A stretch of 46,362 bases of DNA from Prochlorococcus sp. AG-409-G20 (GTDB lineage: Bacteria; Cyanobacteriota; Cyanobacteriia; PCC-6307; Cyanobiaceae): the NCBI GenBank assembly GCA_003215775.1, contig QCJW01000014.1, forward strand, positions 1 through 46,362, read 5' to 3'. The notes beneath the pieces are model-generated. The model saw only the letters and a program-made list of their open reading frames with translations. It made no database searches and was not told the origin of the DNA. Of this stretch, positions 1 through 8,369 are shown one piece after another. Each line of letters opens with the position of its first letter. Position 1 is the stretch's first letter. The position numbers and the translations under genes are program-made.

Positions 1-226
<226 letters not shown>

Positions 227-324
227 TTAAGCAGGTAACATAATTCATGCCAAAATCATACTATATAAATCAACATGGAAAAAATATTTAAAAGGCAAAT
301 CATATTCAATTGATTAAATCTCTA

Positions 325-359
325 TTGATTCCTGTTTGTAGTTACTTTGCAGGAATCAA
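325..359. repeat. Perfect 10-bp inverted repeat (stem-loop) between GT gene and gmd
   Basis: TTGATTCCTG at 325-334 is matched by CAGGAATCAA at 350-359, with a 15-base loop. It lies just downstream of the stop codon of the minus-strand GT gene at 399 and upstream of gmd. No T-run follows the stem on the minus strand, so it is not a classical intrinsic terminator. It may be a transcript 3'-end stabiliser, a weak terminator or a protein-binding site. The repeat is seen directly; its function is unknown. Confidence 0.55.
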
Positions 360-398
360 CTAAACCAATTCAAGCGAAAAAGATTTATTAAAACTTTT

Positions 399-1769
399 TC
401 ACAATAAACTCCTTGCAATTGCAAGTAAAGTAATACCTAACAAATCTGGATTAAGCAAATCAAGCCTCTTATCTTTTCGGTTAACAATATGATCTCTAAT
501 CCAATAACTTGTTGGGTCCAAAAACAATCTAAGAAGTGCTGCTAATTCTTTAGGACTAGAAGACTGGAATCTCATGGCAGCAGTGCCTCCAGCCTCCCTA
601 AGGCCTCTTGCATCAGATATCAAAACCAGCGCGCCTGTAGCTAAAGCTTCAATAACTGGCAAACCAAATCCTTCTATATGACTAGGTATAACAACCGCAT
701 GAGCATAATGATAAGCCAGTGCAAGCTCATCATCAGTAAACCCCGCAGCTATACATCTAGAGCGTATGTAAGGGAATTTACGCTCCAATTCATTACATCT
801 TTTATCTGCACCAATTCCACATAAAACCAATTGAAGCTGATCCAAGCCTTCACAATTTAATGCCTCTAACAATACCTCTGGATTCTTATATGAACCAACA
901 GCACTTGTTGCCGGAAGGAGTACATATGGAGGATGTAATCCAGCTTTTCTAGTAAGAGCATTCCAGGACGTATTAGATTCTGCATTAAATAGTTGTCGTC
1001 CGAAAACATCACTTGGTCCAGAATGACACCATATAACTTTACCTTCAGCAAATCCTAAATATTTCTCTAAATCAGCTGCAGTGTCAGCAGATACAGCAAG
1101 ATGTCCTGCTGCTCCTTTAAGCCATCTTTTACGAAGAAACTTTAATGGCTCATGGGACCCATAACGCTCTGGCAAGCAATCATGAACTAAAGCCAGTTCA
1201 GAACAAACTGGAGATTTCTTTCCTGCGCTACTTACCCAGGTGGACAGAAAAACGTCACAGTCCAACTGATCTACAAAAGATGCATTTTCTTCTCCTATAG
1301 AAGCAACAGCCAAGAAATCTAGAGGATCTACCTTACTCCCTGCTATAGAAGAAAAAGAATCTTTACTCTGGTGATTACTACCTCTATTAATTAGATAAAT
1401 AGGAGCCTGCTCATTAACAAGTCCAGGCAAATTCCAGGATCTAAAAATTAATTGCCAAACACGAGAAATACCTCCAAAACGCCTAGAAAGCCATATACCA
1501 TCTACTACAATTTTAGGGCCAGGATTTCTTGTCAGTCGACACCTCATTTCTTGTTGAAGAGGATCACTCGATAACGAAGGCTTGTGATCTGAAAGTATTT
1601 CTATTTGTCGTAATGCCTCATCTGGCCCATCTCTACGCCAACTTTTTAAAATATGAATTGCAGCTTTTGAATCCGCAAATAATTCTGGTATTGGAAAATT
1701 CATTGATATATCACTAATCAATAGTGGATAAGGTCTTCTTCCAAATAGCAAATGAGAAACAATCCTCAT
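399..1769 (-). CDS. Glycosyltransferase family 4 (GT-B fold)
   Basis: This is a 456-residue cytosolic GT-B enzyme of the GT4 type that would transfer a sugar from an NDP-sugar to a growing surface glycan. The acceptor-side domain contains a Gly-rich loop (DGIWLSRRFGGISRVW, about residues 90-105). The donor-side domain has the E(x)7E signature in HIEGFGLPVIEAL, with Glu366 and Glu374. The annotated ATG overlaps the upstream GT gene by 56 bases. An internal ATG at 1703 (residue 23) would remove the overlap, and since the conserved region begins near residue 87 either start is possible. It follows the GT gene at 1714-2808 and the sulfotransferase at 2813-3826 on the same strand, probably as one transcript. 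Donor and acceptor cannot be told from sequence. Confidence 0.85.
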   Translation of the reverse strand: MRIVSHLLFGRRPYPLLISDISMNFPIPELFADSKAAIHILKSWRRDGPDEALRQIEILSDHKPSLSSDPLQQEMRCRLTRNPGPKIVVDGIWLSRRFGGISRVWQLIFRSWNLPGLVNEQAPIYLINRGSNHQSKDSFSSIAGSKVDPLDFLAVASIGEENASFVDQLDCDVFLSTWVSSAGKKSPVCSELALVHDCLPERYGSHEPLKFLRKRWLKGAAGHLAVSADTAADLEKYLGFAEGKVIWCHSGPSDVFGRQLFNAESNTSWNALTRKAGLHPPYVLLPATSAVGSYKNPEVLLEALNCEGLDQLQLVLCGIGADKRCNELERKFPYIRSRCIAAGFTDDELALAYHYAHAVVIPSHIEGFGLPVIEALATGALVLISDARGLREAGGTAAMRFQSSSPKELAALLRLFLDPTSYWIRDHIVNRKDKRLDLLNPDLLGITLLAIARSLL

Positions 1770-2808
1770 ATCTTTTACGAGCAGCTAAAGCCGAGACTTC
1801 ATATAAAGAACTTTCACTAAATAACTGATTCAGAGTGGCTGGAAGGTCTTGAGGAGAACCACTCCATGGTAGTTCTTGCAAGTGACTAACCCAATACATT
1901 CCTGATAATGGCAAGTCAAAAGCCAAAGATGGAATGCCACAAGCCATTGCCTCCAGCTGAACGATCCCAAATGCCTCATTACATTTATTTGCAGGAAGGA
2001 CCAAAACATCAGCCTGAGCTAAAAATTTAACCTTAGATGATTCACTAATAAGTCCCGTAAATTCAATACATTGATCTACTCTTGTAAGTTTACTCGCCAA
2101 ATTCTCTAATTTTATTCTATCAGGTCCCTCACCAATAATAATTAATTTATTAGCTAATTTGGTCTCAGAAAATGATTCAATAAGCCAATCAAATCGTTTA
2201 TAACTATCCAATCGACCTATTGCAATAATGGTCCCCGTAGTGCGTGGCAAATTCTCATCAACTTTTTTTTTCCATAAATCCTCATAGCAAATTTCCAATT
2301 CTTTTGGTAAACAACATGGCAATAGTTTAATGTTGCTTGGATCTTGTCCATTCGACTCAAGGACATCATACAAAACAGAACTGGTAGTAATTACAGGGAA
2401 AAATTTAATTACATTAAAAGCAACTCTTTGATATAAAGATTCCAGCAGACCTTGTAAACCAGGCCTTGGATCAATATATGAATGCCAATAAAATTTTATA
2501 GTTCTCCGAGGATTAAATAACCAAGCTAAACAAGTCAGAAATAAAACGGTTGGACAAGGAAGGTGAGCCAACAATGGTCTTGAACTGATTAACAAGTCTC
2601 GTAAAGAAGAGCAGGGGAATGGTATTAAAAAACGTCCAAGAGAAATCGAAAAAATACTCTTGCGTTTATAATTAACAGTTAATGTGTCGGGATCTCTAGT
2701 ACGAGACTTTAAGCTAAAAACACATCCATTTTTCTCTGTAGCAATACAATGTGCGACACGTTCAATACCTCCAAAACCAGGCGTCCATTCACGAAGTAAT
2801 TGATCCAT
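1714..2808 (-). CDS. Glycosyltransferase family 4
   Basis: A 364-residue GT-B glycosyltransferase. The N-terminal acceptor domain opens with a Gly loop (WTPGFGGIERVAH, residues 8-20). The donor domain starts near residue 190 with the usual IIAIGRLDSYKRFDWLIE strand-helix, and the E(x)7E motif is in EAFGIVQLEAMACG, with Glu278 and Glu286. There is no membrane segment strong enough to suggest anchoring, so it probably acts at the cytoplasmic face. The ATG at 2808 lies 4 bases after the stop of the sulfotransferase gene upstream, consistent with an operon with 2813-3826 and 399-1769. Specific sugar and acceptor are unknown. Confidence 0.87.
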   Translation of the reverse strand: MDQLLREWTPGFGGIERVAHCIATEKNGCVFSLKSRTRDPDTLTVNYKRKSIFSISLGRFLIPFPCSSLRDLLISSRPLLAHLPCPTVLFLTCLAWLFNPRRTIKFYWHSYIDPRPGLQGLLESLYQRVAFNVIKFFPVITTSSVLYDVLESNGQDPSNIKLLPCCLPKELEICYEDLWKKKVDENLPRTTGTIIAIGRLDSYKRFDWLIESFSETKLANKLIIIGEGPDRIKLENLASKLTRVDQCIEFTGLISESSKVKFLAQADVLVLPANKCNEAFGIVQLEAMACGIPSLAFDLPLSGMYWVSHLQELPWSGSPQDLPATLNQLFSESSLYEVSALAARKRYEDCFSFAIWKKTLSTID

Positions 2809-2812
2809 AGCT

Positions 2813-3826
2813 TTAACTAAGAAAGTCTTTTAATTTTCTGATAGGAGAAGTTAACTTCCAAGAATTAGAAGCTTGAATATTTTTTAATTTATCTTCCAAA
2901 AAGACAAGAGATCTTCTTGTTTCTTCGAGCTCATCAACCAAGACTTGATTACTCTCATGAACATGGTTTTGATGCAAGCTGTGAGTCAGACCATCTCTAT
3001 TCAAAGCCACAAGAACTAATCTAGGTATATTATCAAATTGTTGTGTCATTGAGAGTATTCTATCATTCGAGGAATTAATCTCTTTATATATATTTTCACA
3101 CAATTCTATAAGAAATTTAGAGACCTGGCTGTATGAGTCTGGTGGTAATAATGCCTTTTCAGAGCGATTAAAGCTTGGTTTAAGTTGACTCTTAATTGCC
3201 TTTTCCCAAGATTCATTTGTTGGCATTTGATAGTCATGAGATACAAGAAACTGAGATAGTTGGGCTAGAACTAACTCGGCGTGACTAGCATTCTCAAGAT
3301 ACAGAAGACTTTCATATGTAATTAGATAATCACCTCTTTGCAAACAACCCGCTAGATGATAATTGTATAAATACCAAATTGCTAAACCTATATCTAAATC
3401 AATTCCATTTCTCAAATATAGTGAAGTCGCTACATCAATCGGATTCCTAAGTGATGCCACAAGAGGTACACGCTTAAATAATATATGCAAATAGGCTGAG
3501 TAAGTAATACATAGGCGGGGATCTTTATCTATCCAATTTCTATTCAAAGCATAATCTGAGAAATCTTCTCTCCATCTTGAAAGCTTGTCTTCCAAACAAT
3601 TTAAATTCCATACGGGAGAGTGAACAGGAGGGTGCCTCCAATCAGAGTGAAGTATTTGCAGCAATTGATCATTTAATGCAACCAGCCTCTTTGATTCAAA
3701 AAAACCATTAGGGTTCTCAAGTCTGATCTCAAGGTCGCCTTCACGCGACAATTCATCCTTCAACGAATTATGAAGAATCGAAGCAAGGAGAGATGTACCT
3801 GAGCGATGGCAACCTGTAACGAACAC
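2813..3826 (-). CDS. Sulfotransferase-family protein with C-terminal coiled coil
   Basis: A 337-residue P-loop protein of the PAPS-dependent sulfotransferase superfamily. The 5'-phosphosulfate loop GCHRSGTS is at residues 5-12, immediately at the N-terminus. A 3'-phosphate-binding segment follows (SLRNPIDVATSLYLRNG). The segment GLAIWYLYNYHLAG closely matches GIQLWYLYNKRLLHW in the fusion protein at 5580-7322, so the two are paralogous. The C-terminus is a heptad-like helix followed by an ASNSWKLTSPIRKL tail, a form often seen at the ends of O-antigen-type GTs. The start is GTG; a stop codon lies nine codons upstream in frame, so no longer start exists. It would sulfate a glycan, but its substrate is unknown and sulfotransferase activity is inferred from family. 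Confidence 0.78.
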   Translation of the reverse strand: MFVTGCHRSGTSLLASILHNSLKDELSREGDLEIRLENPNGFFESKRLVALNDQLLQILHSDWRHPPVHSPVWNLNCLEDKLSRWREDFSDYALNRNWIDKDPRLCITYSAYLHILFKRVPLVASLRNPIDVATSLYLRNGIDLDIGLAIWYLYNYHLAGCLQRGDYLITYESLLYLENASHAELVLAQLSQFLVSHDYQMPTNESWEKAIKSQLKPSFNRSEKALLPPDSYSQVSKFLIELCENIYKEINSSNDRILSMTQQFDNIPRLVLVALNRDGLTHSLHQNHVHESNQVLVDELEETRRSLVFLEDKLKNIQASNSWKLTSPIRKLKDFLS

Positions 3827-4018
3827 TGCTGAACAAGACCAAGTCTATTTAGACAAGACTAAAGACTATTCGATCAGATAACTATAATTTGAATTAGAGT
3901 AGTCACGATATCGCATTAGATCACCTTAGGTATTTCCTCGTCATGTCTAACTATTTATGAAAATAACATTCCCAACAAAGCTATCAAAGTCCATTTCCTA
4001 AAGTTTTTCATTAATGCA

Positions 4019-4774
4019 ATGGCTCAGAAGCTAGATTTTCTAATCTGTGGGGCTCAAAAAAGTGGGACAACCGCAATATATGAATACCTAAGAAGTCATC
4101 CTGATCTTTTCTTGCCAGATACAAAAGAACTACATATTTTTGATAATGAGTCCAGAAACTGGACACGGGATGGGATTAATGCGATTGATAGAGAAATCAA
4201 TCATTTCTTTAAAGAAGCACCATCATCTAGCCTTAGGGGTGAAGCCACACCAGTCAGTCTCTATTGGCAATCAGCTACCAAAAGGATTTGGAGATACAAC
4301 CCAAATATGCGATTTATCTCAATTCTACGTAATCCAATAACTAGAGCCTATTCTCATTGGAATATGGAAATACAAAGAGGAAGGGATAAAAAATCTTTCG
4401 TCACAGATCTACAATTAGAAGAAGATCGTTGCAGAGAAGCATTGCCATTACAGCATAGAGTTTTCTCATATTTATCACGTGGGTTTTATAGTGAGCAATT
4501 GCGTAGATTATGGAGATATTTTCCTCGCAAACAAGTTTTAGTTCTCAAACAAGAAGAATTACTTCTCGAACCAGAGCAAACAATGGAGAGAATTTATAGA
4601 CATTTAAATATTTCAAAAATCAAGTTCGAATGTAGAAAGAAATCTCATGTCCGAACTTATATGCAAGCAATGCCAAGTAATACGAAAGATTCATTAAGAG
4701 AGCTATATAAAGATGAAATTCATCAACTAGAAAATATGTTGAATTGGAATTGCAATGATTGGATGACAGAGTAA
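4019..4774 (+). CDS. PAPS-dependent sulfotransferase
   Basis: A 251-residue soluble sulfotransferase of the NDST/heparan-sulfate type. The PAPS 5'-phosphosulfate loop GAQKSGTT is at residues 11-18, followed by a helix beginning AIYEYLRSHPD. The 3'-phosphate motif LRNPITRAYSHW is at about residues 103-114, with Arg104 and Ser112 in the expected places. Length is close to a minimal catalytic domain. The first ATG upstream (4014) is out of frame and closes after six codons, so 4019 is the start. It is transcribed divergently from the GT/sulfotransferase operon at 399-3826, with 192 bases between them, and is followed after 8 bases by the EDD-motif gene. It probably sulfates a surface polysaccharide or glycoprotein glycan. 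Confidence 0.88.
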   Translation: MAQKLDFLICGAQKSGTTAIYEYLRSHPDLFLPDTKELHIFDNESRNWTRDGINAIDREINHFFKEAPSSSLRGEATPVSLYWQSATKRIWRYNPNMRFISILRNPITRAYSHWNMEIQRGRDKKSFVTDLQLEEDRCREALPLQHRVFSYLSRGFYSEQLRRLWRYFPRKQVLVLKQEELLLEPEQTMERIYRHLNISKIKFECRKKSHVRTYMQAMPSNTKDSLRELYKDEIHQLENMLNWNCNDWMTE

Positions 4775-4782
4775 GGTTCAAT

Positions 4783-5673
4783 ATGAAAAAAGTTTTACTA
4801 ACCATTCCTCATGTTTTCTCCCCAAGAAACAACTCACTGTATTCATCGCAAAACGAAGAGAAGCGTAGTATCAAAACAAAAGCACTTAATAAAGCTACTC
4901 TTGAAAACCTCATAAGACATAGAAGTGACTATTTTATTCATGCCTCACTAGGAAAAGGCAAAGAAGTAGTTACTAGAAAATTAATGAGTTCATTAGGAGT
5001 AGACCTGACTATACAACTGATCACTCCAAAGACAGAGAATCTTACAAATACACTGAGCAAAAATACTTCACTTGAGGAACATCATCCTTCTTGCAAAGAT
5101 TATATGAATATGCCCTTAATAGCTTCAAGAAAACTCTTAGAGCAATCTTCAGATTTTGATCTCGTAGGATACATGGAAGATGACATCTTAATAGAAGATC
5201 CCGATTTCTTTGAAAAAATTATTTATCTAGTTAATTCCACAAGTCAAGATTATGTTTTTCTGCCTCACAGATGTGAATCAATACATAACAAAGGCGAGGT
5301 CATTCTTTCAGGAGATCCTGATGGAGGGCGACCTGATCTTTTCTGGGATACCAATGAAAAATTGGAAATACAATGGCCACTTGGAAAGCGTATCTTCTAT
5401 AGAGCAACAAATCCTCATTCAGGTTGTTTTTTCCTCACGAGAGCTCAAGGATTACTGGCACTAAAATACTGGCAAGAACATAATTGGCAAGCTAAGTTCC
5501 AATTAGCAGGTCCACTTGAACAAGCATGCAGCGGAATTTTACTTCCTATTTTTAAACTAATGAAGCCTATACCAGACCATTATAGATTCTTGATGGTACG
5601 CCACCAAGACCAATTGTGGAAACGCCATCCTTTTGAAGAATTGTTAGGAAGTGACTCTGTACAATCTTTCTGA
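4783..5673 (+). CDS. Uncharacterised EDD-motif protein, probable GT-A glycosyltransferase (paralog of 35857-36711)
   Basis: A 296-residue protein not recognised by name. Its core, DLVGYMEDDILIEDPDFF (residues 126-143), places an acidic EDD triad after a hydrophobic strand, as in the DxD metal site of GT-A glycosyltransferases. Further on, NPHSGCFFLT and a PLEQA segment match the paralog at 35857-36711 (YLEDDLVINDPLFF, NPHAGCFFLT, PLESA). I chose the ATG at 4783 over an upstream start at 4759. It follows an AAGG ribosome-binding site, avoids overlap with the sulfotransferase gene, and gives an N-terminus (MKKVLLTIPHVF) aligning with that of the paralog (MRILLAIVHYW). Its last 94 bases overlap the opposite-strand gene at 5580-7322. 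Glycosyltransferase function is inference. Confidence 0.72.
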   Translation: MKKVLLTIPHVFSPRNNSLYSSQNEEKRSIKTKALNKATLENLIRHRSDYFIHASLGKGKEVVTRKLMSSLGVDLTIQLITPKTENLTNTLSKNTSLEEHHPSCKDYMNMPLIASRKLLEQSSDFDLVGYMEDDILIEDPDFFEKIIYLVNSTSQDYVFLPHRCESIHNKGEVILSGDPDGGRPDLFWDTNEKLEIQWPLGKRIFYRATNPHSGCFFLTRAQGLLALKYWQEHNWQAKFQLAGPLEQACSGILLPIFKLMKPIPDHYRFLMVRHQDQLWKRHPFEELLGSDSVQSF

Positions 5674-7322
5674 GTTTGATTAACTCTGTCTAATAGCTCA
5701 TTATATAAGTTCTCAACGTCTCTACTAAGAGATAAACTACCTGATGTCTGATTACATAAAGTAGGTTCATAAAATTTTAAATTAGATGCAATAGTAGAAT
5801 TGGGCAGATTAAATTTCTCAATTAGATTTTGCGCCTGAAATTTAAAGTCGACGACATTCTGGCCAAAACTAATGATCGGAAATCCTAGTATTTCATGCCA
5901 ATGTAATAAACGCTTATTATATAAATACCAAAGCTGTATTCCACTTTCCAAAGGCCAACCATTTCTTGCACTTAATGACATTGCAACTTCTTCTGGATGT
6001 CTAACTATCCCAACACATTTCATATTGGGAAGGACCTCAAGCCAACCTTCTAAGCAAAAAAGTGATCTGGGATCCTTAAAACCCCAAAAAAACTGCTTTT
6101 CAAAACCACGAATTATCAAATCCCTCATTGTCCTATGCAACACTTCCCAAACAACCTTTTGAGGTGGATTATCCCAACTTCCTCCTGATCTATGTAATAG
6201 ATCCTCATGTAATTCCCTAATAGGCAATGACTCTCGATTACCTTTCTTGTTATGAGGGGCTTTATTAACAACATCTCCTAAAAACAATCCTGCTTCTTGA
6301 AGAGTCCCTGCTAAAAGGCTAGTTCCACTTCTATGCATTCCAAGGATACTAATAACCGTTGTCTCAACAGTCTTGAATTGATTACTATCTTGATGATACG
6401 GCTGAGAGGGTAAAGTTCTAAATAGATTTTCTCTCTCACTAACAGCTCTATCTAACCAAGGTAGAAAAGATTCTCTTATTTGACCAACATAGTCTGTTCT
6501 GATTAATGGAGTTGGATACGCTTCAAATTCTTTTTCTCGAATAAGCTGATACTCTTCAGCCATAAAGGTCCAATTATCTTGTGGTTGAGTAGTAACACCG
6601 CCATGGAACTGGTGAAAAGTCGCCTCACCAAGAAGGGTCACCAAATTTACATCATTTAGAGATTGAGCACGCTGATAAAAATCAAGATTAACTAAACCTC
6701 CACCAGGACTAATAAATCTCTCATCGTATCCTGCTAATTCATCAAACATTTGCCTAGGCATAAAAACAGCATTACTTTCAGCTAAAGGAGCATAAATTCC
6801 ATATTTAGAAGATCCCGCCAAAGAGGAAATTTCAAACAAACGGTAACCGTCACTTTCCCAATTAATATTTGAGAGTAGATCATCTTCAACTTCTTGGTTA
6901 TATCCATCTAATACAGATTCTTGCTGAGGTTTATAACCAAGATGACAGCCAAGAGAGCTAATTAGAGGCCTATTATAGGAATTCAATGCAATCAAAGCAT
7001 AATGCAACAGTCGAGGCGATAACATTCTTGCTCCATCTATAAGAATGCCAACTGAAAGTCCATTAGAAGCTCGAACTGCTTCATTTATAGCTGCTGCAGG
7101 AGAAGGAGTTTTAGCATCAAAATTAATATATCTAAAATTAGAGCCTATTCTTTCTACTTCTTCAGCTAATAATGGATCAGTAGAACCATTTTCAACAACT
7201 ATAACTTCATACAAACTTGGTTCCATCCCTTGATATGTACTACTCAAAGTAAAAAGTGTTCTGGGAGCTTCTCGTCGCATATTAAATACGACTAAAATTA
7301 CAGAAAGTAGAGTTTTATGCAT
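5580..7322 (-). CDS. Fusion of GT2-like glycosyltransferase and sulfotransferase
   Basis: A 580-residue two-domain protein. Residues 1 to about 275 form a GT-A/GT2 domain: a first strand (LLSVILVVFNMRRE), VIVVENGSTDP near residue 42, an acidic GILIDGAR segment near residue 92, and a C-terminal half with YDERFISPGGG. Residues about 320-530 form a sulfotransferase domain: a P-loop in ILGMHRSGTSLLAG (GMHRSGTS at 328-335) and a 3'-phosphate region VGIVRHPEEVAMSLSARNG. The ATG at 7322 is preferred to a TTG two codons earlier. The fusion implies that one polypeptide adds a sugar and a sulfate to the same glycan, or shares an acceptor. The 3' end overlaps the convergent EDD-motif gene by 94 bases. 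Confidence 0.83.
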   Translation of the reverse strand: MHKTLLSVILVVFNMRREAPRTLFTLSSTYQGMEPSLYEVIVVENGSTDPLLAEEVERIGSNFRYINFDAKTPSPAAAINEAVRASNGLSVGILIDGARMLSPRLLHYALIALNSYNRPLISSLGCHLGYKPQQESVLDGYNQEVEDDLLSNINWESDGYRLFEISSLAGSSKYGIYAPLAESNAVFMPRQMFDELAGYDERFISPGGGLVNLDFYQRAQSLNDVNLVTLLGEATFHQFHGGVTTQPQDNWTFMAEEYQLIREKEFEAYPTPLIRTDYVGQIRESFLPWLDRAVSERENLFRTLPSQPYHQDSNQFKTVETTVISILGMHRSGTSLLAGTLQEAGLFLGDVVNKAPHNKKGNRESLPIRELHEDLLHRSGGSWDNPPQKVVWEVLHRTMRDLIIRGFEKQFFWGFKDPRSLFCLEGWLEVLPNMKCVGIVRHPEEVAMSLSARNGWPLESGIQLWYLYNKRLLHWHEILGFPIISFGQNVVDFKFQAQNLIEKFNLPNSTIASNLKFYEPTLCNQTSGSLSLSRDVENLYNELLDRVNQTQKDCTESLPNNSSKGWRFHNWSWWRTIKNL

Positions 7323-7420
7323 AATCAAATCAAATAAGAATTAAAAAACTCATATGCAGCTCAAACCTATCTTTTGAAATCTGATTATTAGAGGTTCTTA
7401 ATTGAAGAATTATCATTTTA

Positions 7421-8275
7421 CTATCTTTTTTCTTTAGATTTCTGTAAATAATTTAGCATACTAGTATGTGCACCCGCAAAATGAAGAAAATAACTCTTAT
7501 CGAACATTGCATCTAAAAGTGAATCAACATCCATCGGATCTATTGTAAATCCATTCAATGCTTGAACCTCCTTAGAATAAGTTTTCCAAACTGCCAAATG
7601 AACCCCTGCAAGGTAATTGAAAGCAGACTGAATTTCTTGTACAAGATTCAACTTTATCAATTCAAGATTAAATGGAATCATCTCATGTAAAGATCCTGGT
7701 CCTCCATCATTCCATCTTTCATAAATACTCAAGAAAAGATCTCTATGATGATCAGGAGAAAAGCATATAACCCCTGTATTGTAAAGAACAATCTTGCTAC
7801 TATTAAATCCCCACATATCATAATAGCTAAATAATTCTAGTTCTTTAGAATTACTTTCTAAGCAAGGCCAATGAGATTGATGAGCCTGCAGAAGCGAATA
7901 CTTAAGAATCAGACTCCATTGTTTTCGAAACCACAAAGGTTCGTACCCCATTGGAGAGCCACAATCGCGCACCATGCCTATTTGGCCAATTTCTACACCC
8001 CTTAATGGATCAGGAGCTAAAGGATTGATCAAGATGTCTGCATCTAGCCATAATGCTTGGTCATACCCTTTCAACTTTGGTGATGCCATAGCAAGTAGTT
8101 TCTGCCAAGCTGGCGATCTATTACTCGCTCTTAAAGAGGAATCCAGGGGTTGATCAAAAACAATTAAGTCATAATTATTTTTAAGACACCATTGCTCCCA
8201 ACCCCTCCGCAAATAAAGTTGCCAAGGATAAAAGCAACGTTCACCTACAGCAAGAGTGACAATAGCTTTTCTCAT
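7421..8275 (-). CDS. GT-A fold glycosyltransferase with DAD motif (GT8/GT34-like)
   Basis: A 284-residue protein with the metal-binding DxD motif in LWLDADILINPLAPD (Asp78, Ala79, Asp80). Upstream lies a short N-terminal strand (MRKAIVTLAVGERC) and a QKLLAM segment, and downstream YNTGVICFSP and a late HFAG stretch, as in galactosyl- and glucosyltransferase-like GT-A enzymes. The ORF extends upstream to 8350, but I start at the ATG at 8275. A good AAGGA ribosome-binding site sits 8 bases before it (8284-8288), and the extra 25 residues do not look like a GT-A N-terminus. It is divergent from the GT4 gene at 8370. Its sugar donor is unknown. Confidence 0.8.
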   Translation of the reverse strand: MRKAIVTLAVGERCFYPWQLYLRRGWEQWCLKNNYDLIVFDQPLDSSLRASNRSPAWQKLLAMASPKLKGYDQALWLDADILINPLAPDPLRGVEIGQIGMVRDCGSPMGYEPLWFRKQWSLILKYSLLQAHQSHWPCLESNSKELELFSYYDMWGFNSSKIVLYNTGVICFSPDHHRDLFLSIYERWNDGGPGSLHEMIPFNLELIKLNLVQEIQSAFNYLAGVHLAVWKTYSKEVQALNGFTIDPMDVDSLLDAMFDKSYFLHFAGAHTSMLNYLQKSKEKR

Positions 8276-8299
8276 TGGAACAATCCTTGAAAACAGAAG

Positions 8300-8328
8300 T
8301 TGGTGTATGTAATTTGAGTAGACACCAA
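8300..8328. promoter_or_regulatory. 7-bp inverted repeat in divergent intergenic region
   Basis: TTGGTGT at 8300-8306 and ACACCAA at 8322-8328 are perfect inverted copies, 15 bases apart, between the divergent GT genes at 8275 and 8370. It could be an operator or a small hairpin. With the long alternative start of the left gene it would be coding. Function is speculative. Confidence 0.3.
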
Positions 8329-8369
8329 TACAGAATGCATCCTTATTCACTCCAGATAAACTACCTTGT

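Noticed and set aside
4759-4782. Upstream start for the EDD-motif gene
   Set aside because: It would overlap the sulfotransferase gene, has no ribosome-binding site, and adds eight residues absent from the paralog.
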